In this document: in pieces, positions 1 to 6,744 of the stretch
Layout of the letters: every line of letters starts with the position of its first letter
How positions within the stretch are numbered: the first letter of the stretch is position 1
Source: Streptosporangiaceae bacterium
Lineage (GTDB): Bacteria > Actinomycetota > Actinomycetes > Streptosporangiales > Streptosporangiaceae
Assembly: GCA_030045215.1 (NCBI GenBank)
Contig: JASIBJ010000319.1
Coordinates: forward strand, 1 to 10,986
Reading direction: 5' to 3'
DNA: 10,986 nt
Position numbers and translations under genes: made by a program
The notes under the pieces: model-generated
Database searches by the model: none
Told to the model about the DNA's origin: nothing
The model's input: the letters and a program-made list of their open reading frames with translations, nothing else

Positions 1-37
1 GTGGCGGGGCTTACTTTTACGGGAACGAGGCGGGGCC

Positions 38-1966
38 CTAGCCGGCCGCCTCCGCCTGGTCAGCCGCGACCACCCGGAGGACAGCGTCGATCAGAGCCAG
101 GTGGGTGAAGGCCTGCGGAAAGTTGCCCAGGTGCATGCCGCTCGCCGCGTCGATTTCCTCGGCGTACAGCTGCAGCGGGCTGGCCAGGGACAGCAGCTTG
201 GCGCACAGCGCCCTCGCGTGCTCCGTTTCGCCGATCATCGCCAGCGCCGAAACTAGCCAGAACGAGCAGATCGTGAAGGTGCCCTCATCGCCGCCGAGAC
301 CGTCATCGGTCTGCGTGGGCCGGTAGCGCAGCACGAGCCCGTCGTTGGTCAGTTCGTTGTCGATGGCGAGCACGGTCGCACGGACCCGGCCGTCGTCGGG
401 TGGCAGGAACTTCATCAGGGGGATCAGCAGCGCCGAGGCATCCAGCGCCGTGCTGCCGTAGGTCTGTACGAAAGCGCCGCGTTCGTCCACGCCGTGCTCG
501 CAGACGTCCGCGTGGATCTCGTCCGCGGTGGCTCGCCACGTCGCCGCGAGCTCGGTGTCGCCGCGGCCCGCGGCCAGCTTGACACCCCGGTCGGCGGCCA
601 CCCAGCACATCACCTTGGACGCGGTGAAATGCTGTGGCTCGCCCCTGACCTCCCAGATGCCGCGGTCGGGCTCGCGCCAGATCCGCAGGGCGTTCTCGAC
701 GAGTTGGCAGATGCCCTTCCACGCGATCGGGCCGATCTCGTCCGCGGCGTGCTCAAAGTAGAGCGCCGTGGCTTCCATGGCCATGCCCCAGACGTCATGC
801 TGGCGCTGGTTGTAGGCGCCGTTGCCAATGCGGACCGGGCGGGCGCCGTCGTAGCCCTTCAGATGGCCAAGGACGCGCTCGTCGAGATCCCGCTCCGCGT
901 CAATGCCGTACATGATCTGCAGCGGCCCGGCATTGACGGCGTCCATGAGGAAGGCGAAGTAGCTGAACGCCTCCCAGTCGTAACCGAGTTGGTAGAGGGC
1001 GGACAGCATGAACGCCGAGTCGCGGACCCAGCTGAACCGGTAGTCCCAGTTCCGCTCGCCGCCCGGCGCCTCCGGCAGCGACGTCGTGCTAGCCGCCATG
1101 ATGGCGCCCGACGGCGCGTAGCTCAGGCCCTTCAGCGTCAGGGCGCTGCGCTCCAGATAGGGGCGCCAGCGATGATCGGGCATCTTCGAGCTTGAGCGCC
1201 GCAGCCAGTCCCGCCAGGCCCTTACCGTCGTCAGAATCTCCTCGCCCGCCTGATCGGTGCCCGACACGCCCTCCTCCCGCCAGGTCAGGGCGGCGAAGGC
1301 GGACTCCCCTTCGCCCAGCGATGTACGGGCGGTCGCGCGTGCCCCGCCGTGGCCGAGGCGCAGGCTGCTGTGCAAGGTCAGCTCCGGTTGCCCAGGCAGT
1401 TGGCAAGACGCCTCGCCATAGCCGGTTCCGCGGTAGCTCCAGGTTCCCGGGGTCTGGCCGTAGTCGAACAGCGGCATGCAGTCGAGCATCAGGTCTACCT
1501 GTCCCGCGGTGCAGGTTGCCTGCCTGACCAGCATGCCCTTGGCCGTGTAGTCGCCCGGCGGCCGCCGCTGGCCCTCAATTCGCTCGGTGCCGTCCCATTC
1601 GCCCATGACGAGCGCATCGACGACAACCAGCCAGCCGGTCGCCGTCGCCCATGTCGTCTCCAGCACCATCGACCCCGGCAGGTAGCGTCGGCTGGCGGGT
1701 ACGTGCGAGTGCACCGGCGCAAACCGGAAGAATCCTGCCGAACGGTCTAGCAGCGTTGCGAAGACGCTCGCCGAGTCAGCGCGGGGAAGGCACATCCACT
1801 CAACTGCGCCGTCGGGTGCGATCAGCGCGGTCGTCGAGCAGTCGGACAGAAATGCGTAGTCGGCGATCGGCGGGAACCGGGAGGAGCCGGCGGCGGTCCT
1901 CATCTCGGCCGAGGCAGCTACGGGCACCCTTTGGATCATCCCCTCGCGCCGGCGGGGCGACATCAC
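38..1966 (-). CDS. Glycoside hydrolase family 15 protein (trehalase/glucoamylase-like)
   Basis: Predicted inverting alpha-glucosidase that releases glucose from trehalose or from the ends of alpha-glucans. It has no signal peptide, so it should act in the cytoplasm. The 642 residues fit the usual length of about 600. The N-terminal beta domain opens with PIADYAFLSDC (residues 33-43) and DGAVEWMCLPRADS (52-65). The (alpha/alpha)6 barrel carries GGERNWDYRFSWVRDS (302-317), GIWEVRG (436-442) and YAEEID (601-606), followed by GNFPQAFTHLALI. By family knowledge the general acid is probably E439 and the general base E603 or E604. The start is uncertain: GTG 1966, ATG 1963 and ATG 1939 all precede the conserved core, and none has a well-spaced ribosome site. 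It lies 45 nt downstream of a GAP-family gene on the same strand, so the two may share a transcript. Trehalase versus glucoamylase cannot be decided from motifs. Confidence 0.93.
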   Translation of the reverse strand: MMSPRRREGMIQRVPVAASAEMRTAAGSSRFPPIADYAFLSDCSTTALIAPDGAVEWMCLPRADSASVFATLLDRSAGFFRFAPVHSHVPASRRYLPGSMVLETTWATATGWLVVVDALVMGEWDGTERIEGQRRPPGDYTAKGMLVRQATCTAGQVDLMLDCMPLFDYGQTPGTWSYRGTGYGEASCQLPGQPELTLHSSLRLGHGGARATARTSLGEGESAFAALTWREEGVSGTDQAGEEILTTVRAWRDWLRRSSSKMPDHRWRPYLERSALTLKGLSYAPSGAIMAASTTSLPEAPGGERNWDYRFSWVRDSAFMLSALYQLGYDWEAFSYFAFLMDAVNAGPLQIMYGIDAERDLDERVLGHLKGYDGARPVRIGNGAYNQRQHDVWGMAMEATALYFEHAADEIGPIAWKGICQLVENALRIWREPDRGIWEVRGEPQHFTASKVMCWVAADRGVKLAAGRGDTELAATWRATADEIHADVCEHGVDERGAFVQTYGSTALDASALLIPLMKFLPPDDGRVRATVLAIDNELTNDGLVLRYRPTQTDDGLGGDEGTFTICSFWLVSALAMIGETEHARALCAKLLSLASPLQLYAEEIDAASGMHLGNFPQAFTHLALIDAVLRVVAADQAEAAG

Positions 1967-2011
1967 CCGATCAGGATGACCCAGCGGATGCTGGTCCTCG
2001 CCACCGCAGCT

Positions 2012-2692
2012 TTAGCTCACGACACCGGCCAGCCCGAATATGCCGTCAATCGCGAGCGCCGCGCCGCCGACTATCAGCGCACCGACAAGCAGCAGCCGCC
2101 CGTGGGAGCGCAGCCAGTCATTGAAGCTGGCCAGCAGCCTGCCGGTCCGGTCGGGTGAGATGAGATAGAGCACGAATGGCAGCCAGACGAAGGCCACCGT
2201 GATCGCGATGATGAAAGCGAGCAGCAGAACGCTCGTCACCGGCTTCACCCTTGATGTCGCCACCACCTCAACCGCGGCCACGAACGTGAGCGAAGGCCCG
2301 TACACGAGGAGGCCGACGATGAACGCCGTCTTGCGGCCGGGACGGGCGATCAGCCGGGAGATCAGGTCCCGATTCTGCTTGGCCGGGTCCTTGCGCCGAG
2401 GACCGCGGCGCAGCAGGTACAGGCCGAAGGCCAGGATGACCAAGCCCAGGCCCAGCCGCAGTCCGTACCTGGCCTGGTGTTCGTGCGGCTTGTACAGGTG
2501 GTCGGAATGCAGTACGACGTAGAAGATCGCCGCCACGATACCCGTCATCACGATGGCGCCAGACAGGTAGATCAGCACTGTGACGCGCGGGTTGGCGGCC
2601 CCCAGGAAGACCGCCGATGCCAGCAGCGCGGTCGGCGAGAGCGCGGCCAGGACCGCGAGCCCGGCTATTTGCGCGAGCATCGGAGTCGACAT
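2012..2692 (-). CDS. GAP/Sap-family six-helix membrane protein
   Basis: This is a 226-aa integral membrane protein resembling the GAP family (sulfolipid-1-addressing protein, Sap), which is related in fold to LysE transporters. Some mycobacterial members are linked to export of surface glycolipids; the substrate here is unknown. About six hydrophobic segments are visible near residues 6-30, 37-60, 79-95, 122-145, 152-178 and 199-222. A basic loop (96-121) follows helix 3, and ALSPTALL sits at 17-24 in the first helix. The reading frame stays open far upstream, through the antisense of the neighbouring plus-strand gene. I chose ATG 2692 because the membrane-protein sequence begins there. An AGGAG abuts this ATG with no spacer; it lies 12 nt before the alternative ATG at 2680. 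The protein shares overall topology with the divergent gene at 3048. Confidence 0.85.
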   Translation of the reverse strand: MSTPMLAQIAGLAVLAALSPTALLASAVFLGAANPRVTVLIYLSGAIVMTGIVAAIFYVVLHSDHLYKPHEHQARYGLRLGLGLVILAFGLYLLRRGPRRKDPAKQNRDLISRLIARPGRKTAFIVGLLVYGPSLTFVAAVEVVATSRVKPVTSVLLLAFIIAITVAFVWLPFVLYLISPDRTGRLLASFNDWLRSHGRLLLVGALIVGGAALAIDGIFGLAGVVS

Positions 2693-3047
2693 CTCCTGGC
2701 TGCGGCGCTCATGTTTGGCAGCGTTCCCTACCGCCGCGATTGCGGCCTCACCCGGCTCGGGTGATCCGCCTAGCTGGCGAAACGTCTGCGTGCGCGCCTG
2801 CGGCGGAGGCGCATTGCGGCAGCCACATCGTGGGTATGAGCAGGCCCAGGAGATCTCCGGGGGATAGTCAGGACAAATGCACGGTGATGTGACCGCGACC
2901 CGTGGTCTCGCTTCGCGTTCGAGGCCAGGCCAGCCATCGGTCACGTCACGGGCCGGGAGCGCAGGCAGTAATTCGGAGAGGGCGAGGCCATCGACACCTC
3001 GACGAGCCACATCGGATTCTGCTGCGTAATGCGGCAACGGGGGTAGC
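2693..3047. other. Divergent intergenic region between two GAP-family genes
   Basis: This 355-nt gap separates the divergent starts of the two GAP-like genes and should hold promoters for both. I see no convincing protein here on either strand. It contains a perfect 7-bp inverted repeat at 2748-2764, listed separately. A TAATGC at 3028-3033 could be a -10 element for the plus-strand gene, but I see no matching -35. Confidence 0.5.
2748..2764. promoter_or_regulatory. Inverted repeat TCACCCG-GCT-CGGGTGA, possible operator
   Basis: Two perfect 7-bp arms are separated by 3 nt, 56 nt upstream of the minus-strand GAP gene. This could be an operator dyad or a 5'-leader hairpin. Its use is inferred only from symmetry and position. 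Confidence 0.35.
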
Positions 3048-3713
3048 GTGGCGGCCGCCGTCGGGCAGCTTCTGCCGTTTGGCGTCGGAGTTGCCATCAG
3101 CCCGATTCCGATCACGGCCGTCATCCTGATGCTGATGTCGCACCGGGGCGCCGCCAACGGCCTGGCCTTCGCGCTCGGATGGGTCGCTGGCGTCACGCTC
3201 GTGACGGTCGTGGCGCTGGTGGTCACGGACGAGAGTACGGAGGGCAAGCCCAGCTCGAACTCGACCGGCACTGCCGTGGTCCAGCTGGTCCTGGGTATCG
3301 CGTTCGTAGCCCTGGCCGTCGTGCAGTGGCGCAAGCGCGGCAACGATGGCGCCCAACCGAAATGGATGACCGCGCTTGAGCGGGTCGGTCCGGCCAAGGC
3401 CGCGGGCCTGGGCGTGCTCATGGGTGCGACCAACCCGAAGAACCTGCTGCTCTCGGTCTCGGCGGGCCTTGCCATCGGCACAAGCGCCTTGCCCGCAGCC
3501 AGCCAGGTCGTCGCCGTTGCGATCTTTGTCATACTGGCAAGCACCACCATCGCCGGGCCGGTCGCGTACTACCTGGTCAGTTCGGCAAAGGCCAGGGTCA
3601 CACTGCAGTCCTGGCGATCCTGGCTGGCGACCAACAACGCGGCGGTCCTGGCAGTCGTGCTTCTGGTCCTCGGCGTATCCCAGCTCGGCAAGGCAATTAC
3701 GGGCTTGTCGTGA
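3048..3713 (+). CDS. GAP/Sap-family (LysE-like fold) six-helix membrane protein
   Basis: This 221-aa membrane protein belongs to the GAP/Sap group. Likely roles are transport or help in exporting a lipid or small molecule; the substrate is unknown. Hydrophobic segments lie near residues 6-30, 37-59, 76-93, 117-147, 152-178 and 196-218. AISPIPITAV (16-25) occupies the first helix, and MGATNPKNLLLSVSAG (125-140) matches the conserved N-P-K-N signature of this fold. The GTG at 3048 is preceded by GGGGG at 3039-3043, at suitable spacing. The open frame is transmembrane-like throughout, which shows this strand is the real one and that the long antisense frame is a shadow. It is divergent from a family member at 2012-2692, an arrangement that suggests a paired or co-regulated function. 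Confidence 0.88.
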   Translation: MAAAVGQLLPFGVGVAISPIPITAVILMLMSHRGAANGLAFALGWVAGVTLVTVVALVVTDESTEGKPSSNSTGTAVVQLVLGIAFVALAVVQWRKRGNDGAQPKWMTALERVGPAKAAGLGVLMGATNPKNLLLSVSAGLAIGTSALPAASQVVAVAIFVILASTTIAGPVAYYLVSSAKARVTLQSWRSWLATNNAAVLAVVLLVLGVSQLGKAITGLS

Positions 3714-3733
3714 TCAGCGCGGCCGAGGAGTCG

Positions 3734-3776
3734 CATACCCGGCGGAGGCGGTGTACCGGCCGCGGGCGCGGGTATG
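3734..3776. terminator. Long-loop inverted repeat after the GAP gene
   Basis: CATACCCG at 3734-3741 pairs perfectly with CGGGTATG at 3769-3776 across 27 nt of GC-rich sequence that can itself fold. It starts 21 nt after the GAP stop codon, so a terminator is possible. There is no U-tract, so this remains tentative. Confidence 0.3.
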
Positions 3777-3856
3777 ACCGGCTTGTAGTAGTTGCGGGGC
3801 GGTGAGCCAGCGGGGGGCATGGCCCGCGGCCCGATAGCGAACCGCGGGGGCAAACG

Positions 3857-4099
3857 ATGGTTACCAAGACCGAGACGACCGAGCACCTTCTGTGCGACCT
3901 GTGCGGCCGGGAAATGAGCCCGCCCGACGCGGTCACGCTCTACCGGAGCGACAACAAGATCACTGCCGCCAAGATGATGGCATCTTCGCTCATGCGGCAG
4001 GAAGACAACCCTGGTCAGGCGAACGTGGACATCTGCCAGGCGTGCCGGCAGCGTCCGGTCGATGACGTACTCGCCCTGATGTATCCGCCGCGTCGCTGA
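3857..4099 (+). CDS. Small four-cysteine (zinc-ribbon-like) protein
   Basis: I do not recognise a named family for this 80-aa protein. Four cysteines form two CxxC knuckles, C13-DL-C16 in LLCDLCGREM and C60-QA-C63 in DICQACRQRP. Their spacing fits one zinc-ribbon site. Between them lies a charged segment (26-55) and after them a short tail, VDDVLALMYPPRR. There is no membrane segment or signal peptide, so it should be cytosolic. GGGGG sits 6 nt before the ATG, a normal ribosome site for this genome. It is 143 nt downstream of the GAP gene and may be on the same transcript, although an inverted repeat lies between them. A strong hairpin follows the stop codon. Zinc binding and a nucleic-acid or protein adaptor role are inference. 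Confidence 0.75.
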   Translation: MVTKTETTEHLLCDLCGREMSPPDAVTLYRSDNKITAAKMMASSLMRQEDNPGQANVDICQACRQRPVDDVLALMYPPRR

Positions 4100-4116
4100 G
4101 CGGCGCATTTCGAGCC

Positions 4117-4148
4117 ACCCCGGCGTCTCTAGCCCGTGGCGCCGGGGT
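4117..4148. terminator. GC-rich hairpin after the zinc-ribbon gene
   Basis: ACCCCGGCG at 4117-4125 pairs with CGCCGGGGT at 4140-4148, a perfect 9-bp stem that can be extended inward by one U-G and one C-G pair. It begins 17 nt after the stop codon at 4099. There is no T-run, as is common for actinobacterial terminators. Confidence 0.6.
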
Positions 4149-4309
4149 CCCTGGGACACACCTCGTTCCCGCCCTTATGGGTCTTACCGGCAGCGGGCTC
4201 GTAGCCGCGCCATGGCCCGAAAGGCAGCGGCAGACCTCCCCGTGATGGGCTCGGTGATGTCGGTCTCAGGGCTCCCTGGCCCTGGCCGGCGCTCCTGCCT
4301 CCCCCAGGT

Positions 4310-4401
4310 CCATCCGAGCCCGGCCTGCCGCTGCCATTCGCGCCTGCCCTGGCTCCATCCGAGCCCGGCCGGCCGCTGCCATTCGCGCCTGCCCTGGCTC
4401 C
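4310..4401. repeat. 45-bp tandem duplication (two copies)
   Basis: Copy one is 4310-4354 and copy two 4355-4399, with the match running on for 2 nt. The copies differ at one position (CCTGCC versus CCGGCC). The sequence just before copy one resembles the unit's end in degenerate form. As 45 is divisible by three, each open frame carries a 15-residue repeat, for example SQGRREWQRxAGLGW on the minus strand. Confidence 0.85.
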
Positions 4402-4700
4402 TCACTTCCCGGCCATGATGGCGGCCGCCTGGCGCCCCATGTCGACTGGTCGTCGCCCGCGTTGACCTCAACCCGCCGGGTGGGCGACACGGCGCCGCGG
4501 CACCTGCCCGAGCCGCATGTCCCAGGCCGACGCAATCCCGTGGGGCCCTGCACGGTGAGCATTCCCTGGCCGGTGGTAGACGGCATCACCCGGAGCGGGC
4601 TATTCGGCCCAGAGGCTTCCAGGCGCGTCTGTACCGTCACCGGGCAGCACAAAATGATCTTCGCGCCATGACGCGGATTTCGACCCCGGACCCCGGTCGG

Positions 4701-5084
4701 CTAGCCGCCGAGCACCTTCGCCTTCGCCGCCGCGAACTCCTCGTCAGTCAGCGCACCCTGGTCGTGCATCGCCGTGAGCCGGCTGAGTTGGTCCAGCACC
4801 GGAACGGCGCCCGCGTTGCCGGCCTGCTCGCCTGCGGTGCCTGCGCCTGGCCCAGGCGAGCCCGGCGGCGCCGAGCCCGGCGGGGTCTGAAATTGCCCAC
4901 CGGTGGGCTGAGGAGGCAATTGGCCTGCCTCGAGATCGCTAATGCGCTGGTCCTGGCTTGCTTCGGCATTAGCACTCTCCTGGGCCCGCCTGCCCGCAGC
5001 TCGCCCGGCTGCATACGTGCCGCCGATCGCCGCGGCCCGCAACAACGGGCGCCGTCGAACGACCGCCGGCCTGCCGATCATCAT
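4701..5084 (-). CDS. SHOCT-domain protein
   Basis: This 127-aa protein ends in a SHOCT (short C-terminal) domain, residues 96-126: LDQLSRLTAMHDQGALTDEE followed by FAAAKAKVLG. The domain is a small helical module found at the ends of many bacterial proteins and thought to mediate oligomerisation or binding. The N-terminus is basic (RPAVVRRRPLLRAAA) with a glycine/alanine-rich segment at 17-32. That segment resembles the short helix seen in similar actinobacterial proteins, though it is weak as a membrane anchor. A Pro/Gly-rich linker (56-92) joins the two parts. The start is ATG 5084, with a second ATG directly behind it; GGGGG lies 10 nt upstream. It begins 17 nt after the stop codon of the carboxymuconolactone-decarboxylase-like gene, so the two are very likely one operon. 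Its molecular role is unknown. Confidence 0.85.
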   Translation of the reverse strand: MMIGRPAVVRRRPLLRAAAIGGTYAAGRAAGRRAQESANAEASQDQRISDLEAGQLPPQPTGGQFQTPPGSAPPGSPGPGAGTAGEQAGNAGAVPVLDQLSRLTAMHDQGALTDEEFAAAKAKVLGG

Positions 5085-5101
5085 CGGAACTCATCCCCCA
5101 C

Positions 5102-5470
5102 TCAGCCGTCTGTTCCGTCCGGCAGCTCGAGGCCGAGGGCGATCATGATCTCCGGGGCGGCCGCCACGACCCTGGTCATCCCGGTTTGCGGCGCGACCGC
5201 GGTCAGCACGCCGAGGATCTCCCGCGCGGAGGCGCCGGCTTCAACGGCCCCGCGGACCTGCCAGAGGTAAGACGCGGGCGGAGCGTCGAGCGCCACCAAC
5301 GCCGCGATCTTCACCAGCGCGAACGTCTTCTCGTCCAGGCTGCTTTGAGCGCGAAGTTGCTCGCGCAGGTCGGCAGCCTCGCCGAGGACCCCCGAGTCGC
5401 CGAGAGCAAGCGCCGTAAGAGCGTCGCTGGTCGCCTGGTCGACGGCTACATCTACGTATGGAGAGCTCAT
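5102..5470 (-). CDS. Carboxymuconolactone decarboxylase (AhpD-like) family protein lacking cysteine
   Basis: This 122-aa protein is all-alpha and matches the CMD/AhpD-like fold. The core runs from EKTFALVKIAALVALDAPP (47-65) through LWQVRGAVEAGASAREILGV (69-88) to VLTAVAPQTGMTRVVAAAPEI (88-108). Family members include gamma-carboxymuconolactone decarboxylase and the peroxidase AhpD, which needs a CxxC pair. This protein contains no cysteine at all, so AhpD-type thiol chemistry is excluded and its reaction is unknown. The start is ATG 5470, preceded by AAAGGTGG at good spacing; the frame continues 17 codons further up to 5521, but that start has no better ribosome site. It is the first gene of a two-gene unit with the SHOCT protein. 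Confidence 0.86.
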   Translation of the reverse strand: MSSPYVDVAVDQATSDALTALALGDSGVLGEAADLREQLRAQSSLDEKTFALVKIAALVALDAPPASYLWQVRGAVEAGASAREILGVLTAVAPQTGMTRVVAAAPEIMIALGLELPDGTDG

Positions 5471-5681
5471 GTGCGCCACCTTTCTGTCCTTCAACCTTCG
5501 GGAGGCCCCGTCCAGACCCAATGCTCACGAGAGCCGCCTAGTGCGACCCGCCACCCGCTCCCGGTACCGGGAACGGCCGCGCGGTCTTACCAGAGCAGCG
5601 AAGCCTGCATTGGCCCTTTGGTTGGCAGTGCCTCTCGCCAGTCCTACGGTGCTGCGATGCACGGATGGCGTCATCACCTGG

Positions 5682-5701
5682 CCGGAGTGAACCGGAGTGA
5701 A
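5682..5701. repeat. Tandem 10-bp direct repeat CCGGAGTGAA
   Basis: Two identical adjacent copies occupy 5682-5691 and 5692-5701. Ten-bp spacing places both on the same helix face, which would suit a dimeric or cooperative regulator, but no regulator is identified. Confidence 0.5.
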
Positions 5702-5718
5702 CTAGCTAACTGTCATCT

Positions 5719-5741
5719 CCTGGTCGCACCTCTCGACCAGG
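5719..5741. promoter_or_regulatory. Inverted repeat CCTGGTCG-N7-CGACCAGG
   Basis: Perfect 8-bp arms (5719-5726 and 5734-5741) are separated by 7 nt, 18 nt after the tandem CCGGAGTGAA pair. It could be an operator or a transcribed hairpin. It lies about 250 nt upstream of the CMD gene start. Confidence 0.35.
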
Positions 5742-6061
5742 CCGAGGTCATCCGTGTCCGCATCGGCGCGGGCGGCAGGAGAACTCGCGCAAGCCACGTC
5801 GTGAGGAGCGGCCGCACCAGTTTCGGTGGGGCAGCATGCCGTGGCCTGTATGACGGCAAGTCAATGTCGCCAGGTTCGCACAGGTCTAATTGCCGTCGTC
5901 CCATCCTTCGTTCCTTCAGCGGACTCCACCGCCTGCCGGGATGGCGGTGCCGCGATGGCTATGTGGCCTCGACGCGGCCCCTTGGGCGGAGCTCTCCTAG
6001 TCGTCGCTGCTGGAATTCACAACTGAACGTGGTCGGTCAGTTACACATCCTCCGTTAAGTG

Positions 6062-6095
6062 CTTGCGTGACGCAAGTGCGTGGCGCATGAGCGCC
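6062..6095. promoter_or_regulatory. Perfect 15-bp dyad CTTGCGTGACGCAAG plus adjacent GGCGC-N4-GCGCC
   Basis: CTTGCGT (6062-6068) and ACGCAAG (6070-6076) are perfect arms around a single G. Six nt later GGCGC (6082-6086) and GCGCC (6091-6095) form a second dyad. The first looks like a repressor operator. It lies 200-250 nt upstream of the YccF start and is the most symmetric site in the window. Confidence 0.45.
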
Positions 6096-6285
6096 GATGA
6101 ACGCTGTGCGCCTGAGCCAGCCGGCTTCGCTGGACGCTCCGGAAACACCGTTTAGTCCAGATTGCGACGCGACCGGGGCTCGGGACCACGGTGGTTCGGC
6201 CAGCGTCGTTCGGTCGCGCTTGGTCCGGGCACCGTGCGAGATGCGCGATAGGCGTTCGGAATATTGGGAATGCCAGTGGCTTGAA

Positions 6286-6708
6286 GTGGAGAACAGGGGG
6301 CCGACCACGATTAGGGCACTGCTCAACGTCATCTGGCTGACCTTCGGTGGCCTGTGGATGGCCATCGCCTACGTCGTCGCCGGCATCATCTGCTTCTTGC
6401 TGATCATCACGATCCCGTTCGGCATTGCCGCTATGCGCATCGCCGGCTACGTGCTATGGCCGTTCGGGCGAACCGTCGAGGCCCGCCGCACCAGTGGCCT
6501 GGGCTCCCTCATCGGCAACATCATCTGGATCGTCCTGTTTGGCTGGTGGCTCGCGCTCGGGCACTTGCTCACCGGGATCGCAATGTGCCTGACGATCATC
6601 GGCATCCCCCTTGGGCTGGCTAGCTTCAAGATCATCCCGGTAACCCTCATGCCGCTTGGGACCCAGATCGTCCCGGTCGATGATCGCCGACCCGGCGCGG
6701 GGTGGTGA
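6286..6708 (+). CDS. yccF: YccF-family inner-membrane protein
   Basis: This small membrane protein of the YccF family (formerly DUF307) has unknown function. It shows the internal duplication typical of the family: LLNVIWLTFGGLWMAIAYVV...ITIPFGIAAMRIAGYVLWPFGR is echoed by IGNIIWIVLFGWWLALGHLL...IIGIPLGLASFKIIPVTLMPLG. Each half gives two hydrophobic segments. The start is uncertain. GTG 6286 is the nearest canonical codon but has no ribosome site. ATG 6241 and ATG 6097 add unconserved sequence. AGGGGG at 6295-6300 is correctly placed, 9 nt, before ATT 6310, exactly where relatives begin with MR(T)LLNVIW; from there the protein is 132 aa. The stop falls inside the first copy of a 29-bp tandem repeat, so the last residues (RRPGAGW) come from repeat sequence. 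Confidence 0.88.
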   Translation: MENRGPTTIRALLNVIWLTFGGLWMAIAYVVAGIICFLLIITIPFGIAAMRIAGYVLWPFGRTVEARRTSGLGSLIGNIIWIVLFGWWLALGHLLTGIAMCLTIIGIPLGLASFKIIPVTLMPLGTQIVPVDDRRPGAGW

Positions 6709-6744
6709 CGGCCAGCACGCCCGGCGCGGGGTGGTGACGGCCAG
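6691..6744. repeat. 29-bp tandem duplication across the YccF stop codon
   Basis: A 25-nt block at 6691-6715 recurs identically at 6720-6744, separated by CACG, giving a period of 29 nt. The first copy encodes the last YccF residues and its TGA. The second is downstream and non-coding. Confidence 0.85.

Larger units (their letters stand above)
4100..4700. other. 601-nt region without a convincing gene
   Basis: Apart from the terminator-like hairpin at 4117-4148 and the tandem duplication at 4310-4401, I see no supportable gene. Several frames stay open on both strands, up to 128 codons on the minus strand at 4266-4652. Their translations are low-complexity and rich in R, G, P and A, have no recognisable fold, and lack a good ribosome site. 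The region lies between the ends of two convergent transcription units (3857-4099 plus, 4701-5470 minus). Confidence 0.55.
5471..6285. other. 815-nt divergent intergenic region
   Basis: No protein can be supported here. One plus-strand frame stays open to 6058, but it is mostly antisense to the CMD gene, and the rest has no recognisable motif and odd composition (rich in S, R, H and C). The gap holds a tandem CCGGAGTGAA pair at 5682-5701, an 8-bp inverted repeat at 5719-5741 and two adjacent dyads at 6062-6095. Promoters for the CMD/SHOCT unit and the YccF gene should lie within it. Degraded gene remnants or a small RNA cannot be excluded. Confidence 0.5.

Noticed and set aside
2693..3550. 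N-terminal extension of the minus-strand GAP reading frame to 3550 (512 codons in all)
   Set aside because: It is antisense to the well-supported plus-strand GAP gene, and its translation shows no membrane or domain pattern. The real protein starts near 2692.
4266..4652. 128-codon minus-strand frame containing the 45-bp repeat
   Set aside because: Low-complexity R/G/A/P-rich product, no ribosome site, no family resemblance. Kept only as a repeat.
5186..6058. 290-codon plus-strand open frame
   Set aside because: Its first third is antisense to the CMD-like gene, and the rest has no recognisable motif, ribosome site or plausible composition.
6062..6076. HspR (HAIR) operator
   Set aside because: The arms are CTTGCGT/ACGCAAG rather than CTTGAGT/ACTCAAG, and the spacer is 1 nt rather than 7. 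No chaperone gene follows.
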